Assembly (NCBI GenBank): GCA_024698805.1
Contig: JAILQT010000058.1
Coordinates: forward strand, 1 to 34,497
Length of the DNA stretch: 34,497 nucleotides
From: Solobacterium sp.
GTDB lineage: Bacteria; Bacillota_I; Bacilli_A; Erysipelotrichales; Erysipelotrichaceae
Direction of reading: 5' to 3'
Below the pieces are notes generated by a model. That model had not been told where the DNA came from and did not search any database. It saw nothing but the letters and a program-made list of their open reading frames with translations. Position numbers and translations under genes: made by a program. This document shows, in pieces, positions 16,689 to 25,447 of this stretch (position 1 is its first letter; every line of letters begins with the position of its first letter).

Positions 16689-18397
16689 ATGAAGACAGAA
16701 AAAGGAAAATAACGGATCTTGTTTTAGCCTATATACTGCCGCTTGCGGCGGTGGCTTTTTTTGCGTTGCGCTACGGCATGTATTACAACACGAATGACGA
16801 TATGACCTTCAAGGCGATCTCTGCCGGCCTCTATGACGGCATCCCCGACGGTCATCTGATATTTATCCAGTATGTGCTCGGCTATCCGCTGAGCCGGCTC
16901 TGCGCGGCCTTCCGGGGCATCGACTTCTACGGCTGTATGATCGTCCTGATCAATTACCTCTGCATCACGTCCGTGCTGCACCGGGTGCTTACCCTGTGCA
17001 GGGATACGAAACAGAGGTTAATGACCTATATCGCAGCCGGGAGCGTTTTGATCATGGTATTCATGCTGGACTTCTTTATCTTCCAGTGGACCGTCACCGC
17101 ATCCATCTGCGCTGCCACGGCTGTTTTCCTGTATTACACGGATGACAGCGGCAGCCTGCCGAACAGCATCGCTGTCACAGTCCTGTTCTGGCTCAGCTTC
17201 TGCATCCGCAGGATGTGCTTCCTGATGCTGTGCCCGCTTTTCCTCATCATCCTGCTGACAAAGGAGAAGACGGTCGAAAACATTCGCCGGAAAAAGCCGC
17301 TGATGAAAAAACATACGGTATGCATCTGTGCATCCCTGGCGGTGCTGCTCGCGGTCACGTTCGGCATCGAGATCATGCAGTACGGCTCCGGGGAATGGGT
17401 GAACTACAAGGAATACAACGATTACCGTGCCGAGATCACGGATTATTACGGTTTTCCCCCGTATGAGACGAACAGCGACCTGTACGACAGCCTGGGCATC
17501 CCGGCGGAGACCGTTCCCGTACTGGACAATTACGGTCTGAATATCGCTTCGGAGATCACCAAAGAAGATCTCGCGCAGCTGGCAGAGAGGGGTGAGGAGC
17601 TCTTTACGCAGACATCGGAAGAAGAGACCCACCTGCACAAGACGCTGCGGATCCTGAAGACGGCAATGACGGATAAAGGCATGGTGCCTTCCCTGATCCT
17701 GACGATCGCGGCAGTGCTCGCAGCGCTTGCGGCGTTCCGGAAGGAGAAGCGGCTTCTTTTCAGCACGCTTACGATGATCGCGGTATGTGTCGTCCTGTCG
17801 CTGTACCTGTGCTGGCAGGGCAGGTACCCGTACCGTGTGGCGAAGGGTTTCATGCTGGTGCTGTTCGCGATGATGTGTGCCTTCCTGCTCTCGGAGAAAC
17901 ATGAGCTTTCCATGCCGGAAGGCTTCAAAAAGCCGGCGCTGGCCGTGCTGCTCGCGATGACGGCGATGACCGGCTGGGTCACCTTCAAGGAGATCATCGC
18001 CTACCGGAACCAGGACTGGCATGCGGACATGTGGAACCGGTATGTTGCGGAACACCAGGAGAACAACTATGTATTCGAGATCAACGTCGAATCCTCCTAC
18101 CGGTTCGTGCCGGTCATGGACTATGACCTGCAGAACGCCTATGTCGTCGGCGGCTGGCTGACGAAATCCCCGTTCCGTGAAAGACAGCTTGCGCATTCAG
18201 GCGCTTCCTCCTACAAGGAGCTCCTTGTGGATTATGACAATACCTACCTCCTGACAAACAGTCCGACGACCTATCTGGAGGACTACCTGCGTGCAGTCGG
18301 CTACCCGTGCACGACGGAGATCACCGAGGTGCTGTTCGATCCCAATATTCCCTATGCGACAGTGAATGTAGTAAAATTTATCCGTACAGATGAATAA
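16685..18397 (+). CDS. Multi-pass membrane protein, GT-C-like (570-residue paralogue 2)
   Basis: This is the paralogue of the 11837-13549 protein, again 570 residues. Hydrophobic helices fill about residues 10-30, 85-230 and 330-430, and a soluble C-terminal domain follows. NTNDD is at 35-39 after helix 1. FIFQWTV, FLYYTDD, DYYGFPPY, LCWQGRYPYRV and GGWLTKSPFRERQ match the first copy in order and spacing. The basic loop after the first helix block (RRKKPLMKK) suggests a cytoplasmic side there. It overlaps the ATP-grasp stop by four bases (ATGA) and the YfhO-like gene by eight. A lipid-linked-sugar-dependent transferase is plausible; a sugar-polymer polymerase or ligase is an alternative. Confidence 0.72.
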   Translation: MNEDRKRKITDLVLAYILPLAAVAFFALRYGMYYNTNDDMTFKAISAGLYDGIPDGHLIFIQYVLGYPLSRLCAAFRGIDFYGCMIVLINYLCITSVLHRVLTLCRDTKQRLMTYIAAGSVLIMVFMLDFFIFQWTVTASICAATAVFLYYTDDSGSLPNSIAVTVLFWLSFCIRRMCFLMLCPLFLIILLTKEKTVENIRRKKPLMKKHTVCICASLAVLLAVTFGIEIMQYGSGEWVNYKEYNDYRAEITDYYGFPPYETNSDLYDSLGIPAETVPVLDNYGLNIASEITKEDLAQLAERGEELFTQTSEEETHLHKTLRILKTAMTDKGMVPSLILTIAAVLAALAAFRKEKRLLFSTLTMIAVCVVLSLYLCWQGRYPYRVAKGFMLVLFAMMCAFLLSEKHELSMPEGFKKPALAVLLAMTAMTGWVTFKEIIAYRNQDWHADMWNRYVAEHQENNYVFEINVESSYRFVPVMDYDLQNAYVVGGWLTKSPFRERQLAHSGASSYKELLVDYDNTYLLTNSPTTYLEDYLRAVGYPCTTEITEVLFDPNIPYATVNVVKFIRTDE

Positions 18398-21071
18398 ACA
18401 GATGAGTTCCAAAAGATACCTTCTGCTGTATACGCTGATGTTCGTCCTTATGTTCGCCGCATGTTTCGGACTGTATTTTTACAGGTACGGAAAGTCGATG
18501 ATCTGGGGCGTTGACGGCCTGGAGCAGCAGTTCACAAGGTTCGTATATACCGGACAGTGGATCCATGATGCCCTGGCAGGGAAGATCCGCCTTTTCGATA
18601 TGGCCCTCGGCTACGGGAGCGATACGGCGGCGGTCTTCGGCTGCACGGTACTGGATCCTTTCAACTGGTTCGCGGCTATCTTCCCGGCGGATCTCAGCGA
18701 GTATGTTTTTGAGGGCGTGATCGTCCTGCGGATGTACTGCGCCGGACTCGCATTCACGCATTACTGCACCTATACGGGAAGACAGCGTGGATCGACGCTT
18801 TTCGGTGCCATGATCTATACGTTCTCCGCAGGTCTGTTCATCGCGTTCAAGCAGCCGGACATGGTGAATGTATTCATACTGTTCCCGCTGCTGATGACGG
18901 GCGTGCAGAGGATCTGGAACCGGGAGAGCCCGCTGCGCTATATCGCGGTCTATGCCGCATGCATGGTCTATTCCTATTACTTCACCTACAACATGAGCAT
19001 CATGATCCTGGTCTACTGCATCGTGCGGTTCATCATGGATGAGGAGGTGAAGAAGGACAGGAGGACGTTCTTCCGGATGTTCTTCGCGTTCCTGGTGCCC
19101 TCGGCTGCCGGGTTCCTCATCGGCATGGGGCTGCAGCTGCCATCGCTGATGAACATGTTCGCACAGAACCGCCTGCATATCGAACACAGCGTACCGCTGA
19201 TCTACAGCCCGAACTATATCGCCTATATCATCCGGGGACTTATGATCTCCTACAATACCGAAACAGACGCCTTTATCGGTCTTTCCGCAATGGTTATCAT
19301 CTGTGTGTTCACGATGATCCTGCGGCATAAGAACAACCGCATCCTCGGCGTACTGTTCGCGATCGAGACCGTCTCGCTGTTCCTGCCGGCCGTCGGTTCC
19401 GTGACCAACGGCTTCAGCTATGCAGCATTCCGGTGGACGTTCGTCTATCCGTTTACAGCGGCGCTGATCGCTGCCGACAACGACAGGCGCATGATCCGGA
19501 TGGAGACGCGCGAACTGCTGATCATGTTCATGATGTCTGCCGCATCCGCCGTCATCTTCTGCGCTGTATCGAAGAAGATCGGCAGGGCGATGGAGGTATC
19601 CCTGATCCTGCTGTGTGCCGCGCCGCTTGTGCTCATGCTAGTCAGGAAACTGAACAGGGATCTGGCAAGAGGGGTCGTATTCCTGCTGACAGCGTTCTCG
19701 CTGATGCTGCCGCCGAATTACAATTTCTCCTGGAGCGGGCTGTACCATATCGCTGGCCAGGTAGACAGCGGAAAGGCACTGCTTGCGGTACAGGAGAGCG
19801 GCGGGAAGACGATGCTCGATCCCGATGAGGACAATATCCGCTACAGCGAGAGGGCAGGCCGCAGGACAAGGAACTCCAGTTCCCTGACCGGCATCTCCGG
19901 CATCGATTTCTATTACAGCTATTACAACCAGGATATCGACGACTTCCATTCCCACCTGGGCATGAATACGAGCCCGTGGAACTTTGGCTACAGTTCGCTG
20001 GACAACAGGTCTTCGCTCATGCATCTGCTGGGCGTCAAATACGAGATCACGCCCGCGGACAGGAGCGAATACCCTGCCTACGGGTACAGTGTCAAAAGGG
20101 ATGAGCAGAGGAACCGCTGGACGAACAAGACGCTCACGCTGTATGAGAGCAGCGAACCGGTCTCCCTCGTATCCGGCTTTACGAAGACCCTCAGCAAAGA
20201 GAGCTATCTGGCGATGAAGCCCTATGAAAGGGAACAGGCGCTGAGCAGCGTTATCGTCCTGGATGAATGCGAAGATGAATACAAGGCGGAAAAGATCCTG
20301 AAGAATGTATCATTCCGTCAGGAAGGCAGCGAACTCGTAACGGTCGAGCCGAACCGGATCACCGTACGGGAAAAGGGCGCTCAGATCTATCTGTCCTTTG
20401 ACGAGATCAAAAACGCCGACATCATGGTGTATTTTGAGAACCTGCAGAACGAGGGCAACAAACTCAAGGCATATACCTGGGTGTTCAACGCGGCGTATGA
20501 CCACAGCGTCAATCCTTCCTTCAGCGGCGAGCTGAACGCACTGACGCCTGCGCACCATATGTACGGCGGCAAGCATGACTGGATCATCAATACGGGTCAT
20601 TCCGCTTCCGCAGTCAATGAGATCCTGATCACATTCAATGAGGCCGGCGAATTCACGTTCGACGATATGAAGGTCATTGCCAAGCCGTATAAAAAGACGG
20701 CAGTGCAGAACAGCGGACTTGTCCATCCGGCGGAGATCGTCGACGTCCGCACCAACGGCATGTTCATCTCGCTGAATACCGAACATGAGGAATATGTGCT
20801 GATCGCTGTCCCGTATTCCGAAGGCTGGACCGCATACCTCGACGGGGAAGAAGCACAGATCCTGAAGGCAGACGAAGCCTTCATGGCGGTAAAGGTGCCG
20901 AAAGGAAAGCATATCCTGATGCTGTATTTCTTTACGCCGCATCTGATCCGCGGTATCGTGATCAGCGCAGTCACGGTCTTCGCGGTATACATCCTGCTGC
21001 ACTTCTGGAGACGGTTCATGTATCCGGAAGAGAACCGGGAAAGAAGGTTCGACGAACCGGAAGAAGAATGA
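18390..21071 (+). CDS. YfhO-family membrane protein (predicted outer-face glycosyltransferase)
   Basis: This 893-residue protein has about 12 hydrophobic helices in the N-terminal half, a soluble extracytoplasmic domain (about residues 470-850) and a last helix near 855-880, the layout of the YfhO family. The conserved acidic segment after helix 1 reads WGVDGLEQQF (Asp42), as in GT-C transferases. In Listeria and Bacillus, YfhO proteins add sugars to lipoteichoic or wall teichoic acid from an undecaprenyl-phosphate sugar made by a CsbB/GtrB enzyme. That matches the GT2 and flippase genes upstream. Start 18390 overlaps the preceding gene by eight bases; ATG 18402 is an alternative. It ends the operon at a strong terminator. 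Confidence 0.85.
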   Translation: MNKQMSSKRYLLLYTLMFVLMFAACFGLYFYRYGKSMIWGVDGLEQQFTRFVYTGQWIHDALAGKIRLFDMALGYGSDTAAVFGCTVLDPFNWFAAIFPADLSEYVFEGVIVLRMYCAGLAFTHYCTYTGRQRGSTLFGAMIYTFSAGLFIAFKQPDMVNVFILFPLLMTGVQRIWNRESPLRYIAVYAACMVYSYYFTYNMSIMILVYCIVRFIMDEEVKKDRRTFFRMFFAFLVPSAAGFLIGMGLQLPSLMNMFAQNRLHIEHSVPLIYSPNYIAYIIRGLMISYNTETDAFIGLSAMVIICVFTMILRHKNNRILGVLFAIETVSLFLPAVGSVTNGFSYAAFRWTFVYPFTAALIAADNDRRMIRMETRELLIMFMMSAASAVIFCAVSKKIGRAMEVSLILLCAAPLVLMLVRKLNRDLARGVVFLLTAFSLMLPPNYNFSWSGLYHIAGQVDSGKALLAVQESGGKTMLDPDEDNIRYSERAGRRTRNSSSLTGISGIDFYYSYYNQDIDDFHSHLGMNTSPWNFGYSSLDNRSSLMHLLGVKYEITPADRSEYPAYGYSVKRDEQRNRWTNKTLTLYESSEPVSLVSGFTKTLSKESYLAMKPYEREQALSSVIVLDECEDEYKAEKILKNVSFRQEGSELVTVEPNRITVREKGAQIYLSFDEIKNADIMVYFENLQNEGNKLKAYTWVFNAAYDHSVNPSFSGELNALTPAHHMYGGKHDWIINTGHSASAVNEILITFNEAGEFTFDDMKVIAKPYKKTAVQNSGLVHPAEIVDVRTNGMFISLNTEHEEYVLIAVPYSEGWTAYLDGEEAQILKADEAFMAVKVPKGKHILMLYFFTPHLIRGIVISAVTVFAVYILLHFWRRFMYPEENRERRFDEPEEE

Positions 21072-21076
21072 TCACA

Positions 21077-21105
21077 ACAGGGCTTCGCATGAAGTCCTGT
21101 TTTTT
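21077..21105 (+). terminator. Strong terminator closing the glycan operon
   Basis: ACAGGGCTTC (21077-21086) pairs with GAAGTCCTGT (21091-21100), with one G-U pair, across loop GCAT, and the descending arm runs into six T. Confidence 0.9.
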
Positions 21106-21122
21106 ACATGCGGGCATATCAA

Positions 21123-21151
21123 TTAATATGCCGCTTCTGTTCGGATATAAT
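21123..21151 (+). promoter_or_regulatory. Promoter of the glutathione peroxidase gene
   Basis: TTAATA (21123-21128) and a perfect TATAAT (21146-21151) are 17 bases apart, 27 bases before the start codon. AGGAGA lies upstream of the ATG. Confidence 0.75.
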
Positions 21152-21178
21152 ATGTCGTAGGAAGAGGAGAAATACATC

Positions 21179-21727
21179 ATGACAACCGTATATGATTTTA
21201 CAGTTAAGGAAAGATCCGGCGCTCAGAAGAGCCTGAAGGACTACGAAGGCAAGGTGCTGCTGATCGTCAATACAGCTACAGGCTGCGGCTTTACGCCTCA
21301 TTACGACCCGCTTGAAGCGATGTATAAGGAATTCAGGGACCAGGGATTCGAGATCCTGGATTTCCCGTGCAACCAGTTTGCGAACCAGGCACCGGGCAGC
21401 GAGGATGAGATCCATGAATTCTGCACGCTCAAGTTCGGAACGGAATTCCCGCAGTTTGCGAAGATCGACGTCAACGGCGAGAACGCTGACCCGCTGTTTG
21501 CGTGGCTGGCAACGGAAAAGCCTTTCGCAGGCTTCGGCAAAGGCCTGAAGTATGCGGCGCTGAAGAAGTTCTCGGATATGAACAACAAGACGTTCGGCGA
21601 TAAGGCATATATCAAGTGGAACTTCACGAAGTTCCTCATCGACAGGGAAGGCAATATCGTCGAGAGGTTTGAACCGACAGCCGACATGGACGATGTTAAG
21701 GAAGCTGTCCGCAAACAGCTCGGATAA
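21179..21727 (+). CDS. Glutathione peroxidase family thiol peroxidase
   Basis: This 182-residue cytoplasmic enzyme reduces hydroperoxides. The peroxidatic residue is Cys36 in NTATGCGFTP, the cysteine version of the usual selenocysteine site. Other family blocks are LDFPCNQF (Cys64, the probable resolving cysteine of thioredoxin-dependent members), the Gln of that block, and the WNFTKFLID segment that supplies the active-site Trp and Asn. Glutathione is rare in anaerobic Bacillota, so thioredoxin is the likelier electron donor. The length is normal for the bacterial form. It has its own promoter and terminator and is not linked functionally to the neighbouring cell-wall genes. Confidence 0.94.
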   Translation: MTTVYDFTVKERSGAQKSLKDYEGKVLLIVNTATGCGFTPHYDPLEAMYKEFRDQGFEILDFPCNQFANQAPGSEDEIHEFCTLKFGTEFPQFAKIDVNGENADPLFAWLATEKPFAGFGKGLKYAALKKFSDMNNKTFGDKAYIKWNFTKFLIDREGNIVERFEPTADMDDVKEAVRKQLG

Positions 21728-21735
21728 ACCATATG

Positions 21736-21762
21736 AAAAAGACGCGTGCTGCGTCTTTTTTT
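21736..21762 (+). terminator. Terminator of the glutathione peroxidase gene
   Basis: AAAAAGACGC (21736-21745) pairs perfectly with GCGTCTTTTT (21751-21760) across loop GTGCT, and the T run extends to 21762. Its A/T ends make it potentially bidirectional against the converging gene. Confidence 0.85.
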
Positions 21763-21766
21763 GATG

Positions 21767-21791
21767 AAAAGAGCACCCGCCCAGGGTGCTC
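21767..21791 (-). terminator. Terminator of the minus-strand D,D-carboxypeptidase gene
   Basis: On the minus strand GAGCACCC (21791-21784) pairs with GGGTGCTC (21778-21771) across a five-base loop, followed by TTTT (21770-21767). The stem overlaps the stop codon. Confidence 0.75.
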
Positions 21792-23484
21792 ATTCATTGA
21801 ATGCTTTTGCCAGCAGGGAGATATCCCGGAAATGCGTCGGGTAGGAATTGACCCAGCTGTGTGCGACCACGAAGATGCGCTTGCGGCCGTCTTTATTCGT
21901 AAGCACGGCCAGGTTATACCGCGCATCCGGCGTATAGCCTGTTTTTCCGCCGACAAGACCCGGGATGGAATATTCGCCCCCGTAGCCTGACGTTTTCTTC
22001 AGTACGGACGAGATCAGCCTCTGTCCGGCCATGGTCGTATACGAATAGGTGGATATGACGTTCAGGAACGTATCGTGTTTGATGGCTGCCTCCATCAGGA
22101 TCTCGATGTCCCTGGCGGTGGAATAATGGTTGGGATCGTCATTGCCGTGGACGTTGACGAAATGCGTATTCATCATGCCTAAACGGCGGGCACGGCTGTT
22201 CATCAGGTCGACGAAGGAACCGGTCGACCCGGATACCGCATAGGCGATGATGTTGCAGGCGTCTGCACCGCTCGGCAGCATAGCGCCGTACAGCAGGTCC
22301 CTGTACGACAGTGTCTGTCCTGCGCGGAAGCCGGCCTGGCTGAGTCCCTGGCCTGCCAGGTCATTCAGCATCTCCTGCTTCACTGTTATGGTATCGCTGA
22401 GGTTGAGATTCTCCAGCGCGAGAAGGACGGTCATGACCTTGGTCAGGGACGCGGGCCACATCCTCTCGTTCTCATTCTTCGCATACAGGACTTCATTCCC
22501 GGTCACATCGAATACATAGGCATAATCCGCAACGATATCGGGTATGACGACTTCCTTCTGCCATACGCCGTTCGCATCGAACCGCTGTGTTTTGGATCCG
22601 ATCGTCTGGGAACCCGTGACCATGGACCCGTCGCTCTGCAGGTAATACCATTTGCCGTTCACGCTCTGCCAGCCGGTGCGCATGGCGCCGTTATCGCCAA
22701 ACCAGTACCACTTGCCTTTGATCTGCTGCCAGCCGGTACGCATCGCACCGTTCGAACCGAAGTAATACCATTTGCTGTTCAGCTTCTGCCACCCGGTGCG
22801 CATGACGCCGCTGCCGGAGAAGAAGTACCATTTCCCGGAGATCTTCTGCCAGCCCGTGCGCATCGCGCCGTTTTTGGAGAAGGAATACCATTTCCCGGAT
22901 ATCTTTTTCCAGCCGGTGCTCATGACGCCGGAGGACTGCAGGTAGTATGTCTTTCCGTTAAGTTTCTGCCATCCCGTCAGCATCACGCCTTCTTCGGAGA
23001 GCAGGAACCATCTGTCCTTATACTGTACCCATCCGGTCTTCATGACGCCATTATCGCCGCAGAAGAACCATTTGCCTTTATAGGAGAACCATCCGGTGCG
23101 CATGACACCGCTGTCGGTGAAGCAGTACCATCTGTCTCTGATCATCACCCAGCCGCTCACCCTGGCCCCGCTCTTTGCGCAGTAGTACTTCCTGCCGTTC
23201 AGCTTCAGCCAGCCTGTGCGCATGATGCCGTTCGAGCCGAAGTAATAGTATTTACCGCCGATCTTCTTCCATGTGCTCTTTGCCCATGTGCCGTCGGCGT
23301 TCCTGTATTTGTAGCCGTTTTCCGTATGGACCCATCCGGTCTTCACCGCCGCTTTCGCAGCCTGTATGACTTCGGCGGATCCCTGTACGGATACGGGGGC
23401 GGTCCTGCTTATCCCTTCAGCCTTTGCCGGCTGTATGCATAACAGCAGCGCCAGCAGGGCGGCGCTCAGCTTCCTCATCTTCAT
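21790..23484 (-). CDS. D-alanyl-D-alanine carboxypeptidase (S11) with 13 wall-binding repeats
   Basis: This 564-residue secreted penicillin-binding protein would trim the terminal D-Ala of peptidoglycan stems. A signal peptide (KMRKLSAALLALLLCIQPAKA) is followed by 13 repeats of about 20 residues (about 50-311) of the type W-K--GKWYYFG-NG-MRTG, then an S11 domain. Catalytic motifs are SLTK (Ser346, Lys349) and KTG (Lys514). The middle motif reads SGA rather than the SxN of DacA. The usual membrane-anchoring C-terminal domain is absent, so the repeats presumably hold it on the wall. The start is uncertain between codons at 23484 and 23478; AGGA and AAGGA upstream fit either. The repeats place it in the same wall-binding family as the L,D-transpeptidase at 4612. 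Confidence 0.92.
   Translation of the reverse strand: MKMRKLSAALLALLLCIQPAKAEGISRTAPVSVQGSAEVIQAAKAAVKTGWVHTENGYKYRNADGTWAKSTWKKIGGKYYYFGSNGIMRTGWLKLNGRKYYCAKSGARVSGWVMIRDRWYCFTDSGVMRTGWFSYKGKWFFCGDNGVMKTGWVQYKDRWFLLSEEGVMLTGWQKLNGKTYYLQSSGVMSTGWKKISGKWYSFSKNGAMRTGWQKISGKWYFFSGSGVMRTGWQKLNSKWYYFGSNGAMRTGWQQIKGKWYWFGDNGAMRTGWQSVNGKWYYLQSDGSMVTGSQTIGSKTQRFDANGVWQKEVVIPDIVADYAYVFDVTGNEVLYAKNENERMWPASLTKVMTVLLALENLNLSDTITVKQEMLNDLAGQGLSQAGFRAGQTLSYRDLLYGAMLPSGADACNIIAYAVSGSTGSFVDLMNSRARRLGMMNTHFVNVHGNDDPNHYSTARDIEILMEAAIKHDTFLNVISTYSYTTMAGQRLISSVLKKTSGYGGEYSIPGLVGGKTGYTPDARYNLAVLTNKDGRKRIFVVAHSWVNSYPTHFRDISLLAKAFNE
22548..23337 (-). repeat. Thirteen tandem 60-bp units coding wall-binding repeats
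   Basis: The units are nearly all exactly 60 bases and less diverged than those of the L,D-transpeptidase; the ends -GVMRTG, -GAMRTG recur with the same codons, which suggests recent expansion or homogenisation. Confidence 0.85.
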
Positions 23485-23519
23485 AATCCTTTTTTCCTGC
23501 ATGTAATCATACCACACAG

Positions 23520-23549
23520 AAAAAAAGAATGAAGCATGTGCTTCACTCT
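23520..23549 (-). terminator. Terminator of the minus-strand lipoprotein gene
   Basis: Read on the minus strand, a 10-bp stem (23549-23540 with 23535-23526, one G-U pair) closes a four-base loop and runs into seven T (23526-23520). It separates the lipoprotein gene from the carboxypeptidase gene downstream. Confidence 0.85.
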
Positions 23550-23556
23550 TTACGCT

Positions 23557-24303
23557 TTATGCGTCAAGATCGACGTGTTCGCCGCTGCTGTCGTTGGTAC
23601 CTTCGGCCGTGAACCGGTCGACCGTATACCATGCGGCTGTCGTATTGTGACCGTCGAATTCATCGAACAGCTGGACCGTTACCGTGCCGTCGATATTGTT
23701 GACGGAAGCGGAGAATTCCGGCCGTTCACCTGTATTCATCTCGTAGTAATCCAGTGCCATCTCTTCCAGATTGGTGGATGTATACGGGCTGAAGTCCCCG
23801 TCATTCTCCATGGTCCAGATCAGGGCTTCGCTTTGGCCGTATTCCCATTCCAGAAGGATATGCGTCTCATCGCTCACGGTGGCAGATGCCTTGACGGGGT
23901 TGTCGGCGGAACCCATATAGAATACGACGTTCTCCCCGTCGACCGTATAATTGAAATTCATGCTCAGGCCGTTGACTGCGTCGAAGTCCCTGCCGGCTTT
24001 GAGATCGTCATTGAAGATGAAATATCTGGTCAGGACAGACCCGTCATTGGCTGCCCATACGCCGGGCTTGAATGTAAACCCGCTTTCTTCTGTTTCCGGT
24101 TCCTCTGTCTCTTCCGGTTCTTCTGTTTCTTCCGGTATGACCGTTTCTTCCGTTTCCTGCGGTTCCGGTTCCGGCGTCTCAGCTGTCTCTTCCGTCGCTT
24201 CCGGTGTTGTTTCCGGTTCTTCCGCAGCGGACGATGAACCGCCGGATGAGACGCACCCTGCCAGCAGGAGTGCCGATACTATTACATACAGACTTTTTTT
24301 CAT
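23557..24303 (-). CDS. Lipoprotein with acidic linker and C-terminal globular domain
   Basis: This 248-residue protein has a lipoprotein signal with lipobox LLAGC (Cys17) and then a Glu/Thr/Pro-rich linker (about residues 25-75). A globular domain of about 170 residues (about 78-248) follows, rich in Thr, Asp and aromatic residues, and probably beta. I do not recognise that domain; it contains no obvious catalytic motif. GGGAGG lies upstream of the ATG and a promoter is visible. The gene is monocistronic, divergent from the threonine aldolase gene. The acidic linker resembles those in the L,D-transpeptidase and the lipoprotein at 33947, suggesting a shared way of spacing domains from membrane or wall. 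Confidence 0.85.
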   Translation of the reverse strand: MKKSLYVIVSALLLAGCVSSGGSSSAAEEPETTPEATEETAETPEPEPQETEETVIPEETEEPEETEEPETEESGFTFKPGVWAANDGSVLTRYFIFNDDLKAGRDFDAVNGLSMNFNYTVDGENVVFYMGSADNPVKASATVSDETHILLEWEYGQSEALIWTMENDGDFSPYTSTNLEEMALDYYEMNTGERPEFSASVNNIDGTVTVQLFDEFDGHNTTAAWYTVDRFTAEGTNDSSGEHVDLDA

Positions 24304-24337
24304 TTCAAACCTCCCGGATCACCAGGATCCTGTACTC

Positions 24338-24366
24338 ATTTTAAAGATATTCGATTTTTCAGGCAA
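24338..24366 (-). promoter_or_regulatory. Promoter of the minus-strand lipoprotein gene
   Basis: On the minus strand TTGCCT (24366-24361) and TAAAAT (24343-24338) are 17 bases apart, 35 bases before the start codon. The rest of the 118-base divergent gap holds a possible TATGAT -10 (24390-24395) for the plus-strand gene without a clear -35. Confidence 0.55.
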
Positions 24367-24421
24367 CAAAACTTCATTTAAGAAATGTTTATGATATCAT
24401 TGCATACATTGGAGGCATGAT

Positions 24422-25447
24422 ATGTTGACATTTGAAAGCGATTATGTAGAAGGCGCACATCCGAAGATACTGGAAGAGCTCGTCGAGACCAATATGGTCC
24501 AGGTGAGCGGTTACGGCAGCGATCCGTTTACGGAATCCGCGAAGAAGAAGATCATCCAGGCATGCGGCAGGGAAAATGCACAGGTCTACCTGATGGCAGG
24601 CGGCACACAGACGAACGCACTGATCATCGATACGATGCTGGAGCCGTATGAAGGCGTCGTCACGGCAGAGACAGGACACATCGCCGTACATGAAGCAGGG
24701 GCAGTTGAATTCACAGGCCATAAGGTGCTGACGATCCCGCATCATAACGGGAAAATGGATCCTGCAGAACTCAGGGCTTATCTTGAGACGTTCTGGAAAG
24801 ACGGCAACCATGAACACATGGTGTTCCCGGGCATGGTATATATCACGCATCCGACAGAGTTCGGCACGCTGTATACAAGGAATGAACTGCAGCAGATCGG
24901 CGATATCTGCAAAGAATATGAGATCCCTCTGTTCCTTGACGGGGCGAGACTCGGCTACGGCCTGATGTCGAACGATACCGACGTAGATCTCCCGTTCATC
25001 GCGCAGACAGTCGATGTATTCTATATCGGCGGCACGAAGATCGGCGCCCTTATCGGGGAAGCAGTCGTCTTCACGCACAGCAACATGCCGAAGCATTTCA
25101 TTACGCGCGTCAAGCAGCACGGTGCAATGCTCGCAAAGGGCAGGCTGATCGGCATCCAGTTCGATGCGCTGTTCACGGATGACCTGTACTTTAAGATCTC
25201 CAGACATGCGATCGAGATGGCGGAGATCCTGAAGCAGACCCTTAAGGACAAGGGATATACGTTCTTCATGGATTCCCCGACCAACCAGCAGTTCATCGTC
25301 CTCGAGAACAGTCAGATGGAAGAGCTGAAAAAACATGTAGGCTTCAGCTTCTGGGAAACCGTGGATGAAGACCATACAGCTGTCCGTTTCGCGACAAGCT
25401 GGGCAACGACAGAAGAAAACCTCAGGAAACTCGCAGAGCTTCTCTGA
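24422..25447 (+). CDS. ltaE: Low-specificity threonine aldolase
   Basis: This 341-residue PLP enzyme splits L-threonine or allo-threonine to glycine and acetaldehyde. Family features are FESDYVEGAHP at the start, LMAGGTQTNAL (phosphate-binding turn), LFLDGARLGYGL with the cofactor Asp near residue 174, and YIGGTKIGAL holding the Schiff-base lysine near 207. The second half has the small domain ending SWATTEENLRKL. GGAGG lies seven bases before ATG. The sequence is of the Bacillota/Bacteroidota aldolase type, about 340 residues. It is a single-gene unit whose terminator overlaps the coding end. Confidence 0.92.
   Translation: MLTFESDYVEGAHPKILEELVETNMVQVSGYGSDPFTESAKKKIIQACGRENAQVYLMAGGTQTNALIIDTMLEPYEGVVTAETGHIAVHEAGAVEFTGHKVLTIPHHNGKMDPAELRAYLETFWKDGNHEHMVFPGMVYITHPTEFGTLYTRNELQQIGDICKEYEIPLFLDGARLGYGLMSNDTDVDLPFIAQTVDVFYIGGTKIGALIGEAVVFTHSNMPKHFITRVKQHGAMLAKGRLIGIQFDALFTDDLYFKISRHAIEMAEILKQTLKDKGYTFFMDSPTNQQFIVLENSQMEELKKHVGFSFWETVDEDHTAVRFATSWATTEENLRKLAELL

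Noticed and set aside
22548-23337. Regular 60-bp periodicity as a possible CRISPR-like array
   Set aside because: The units are in-frame coding repeats with no spacers; each translates to a wall-binding module.
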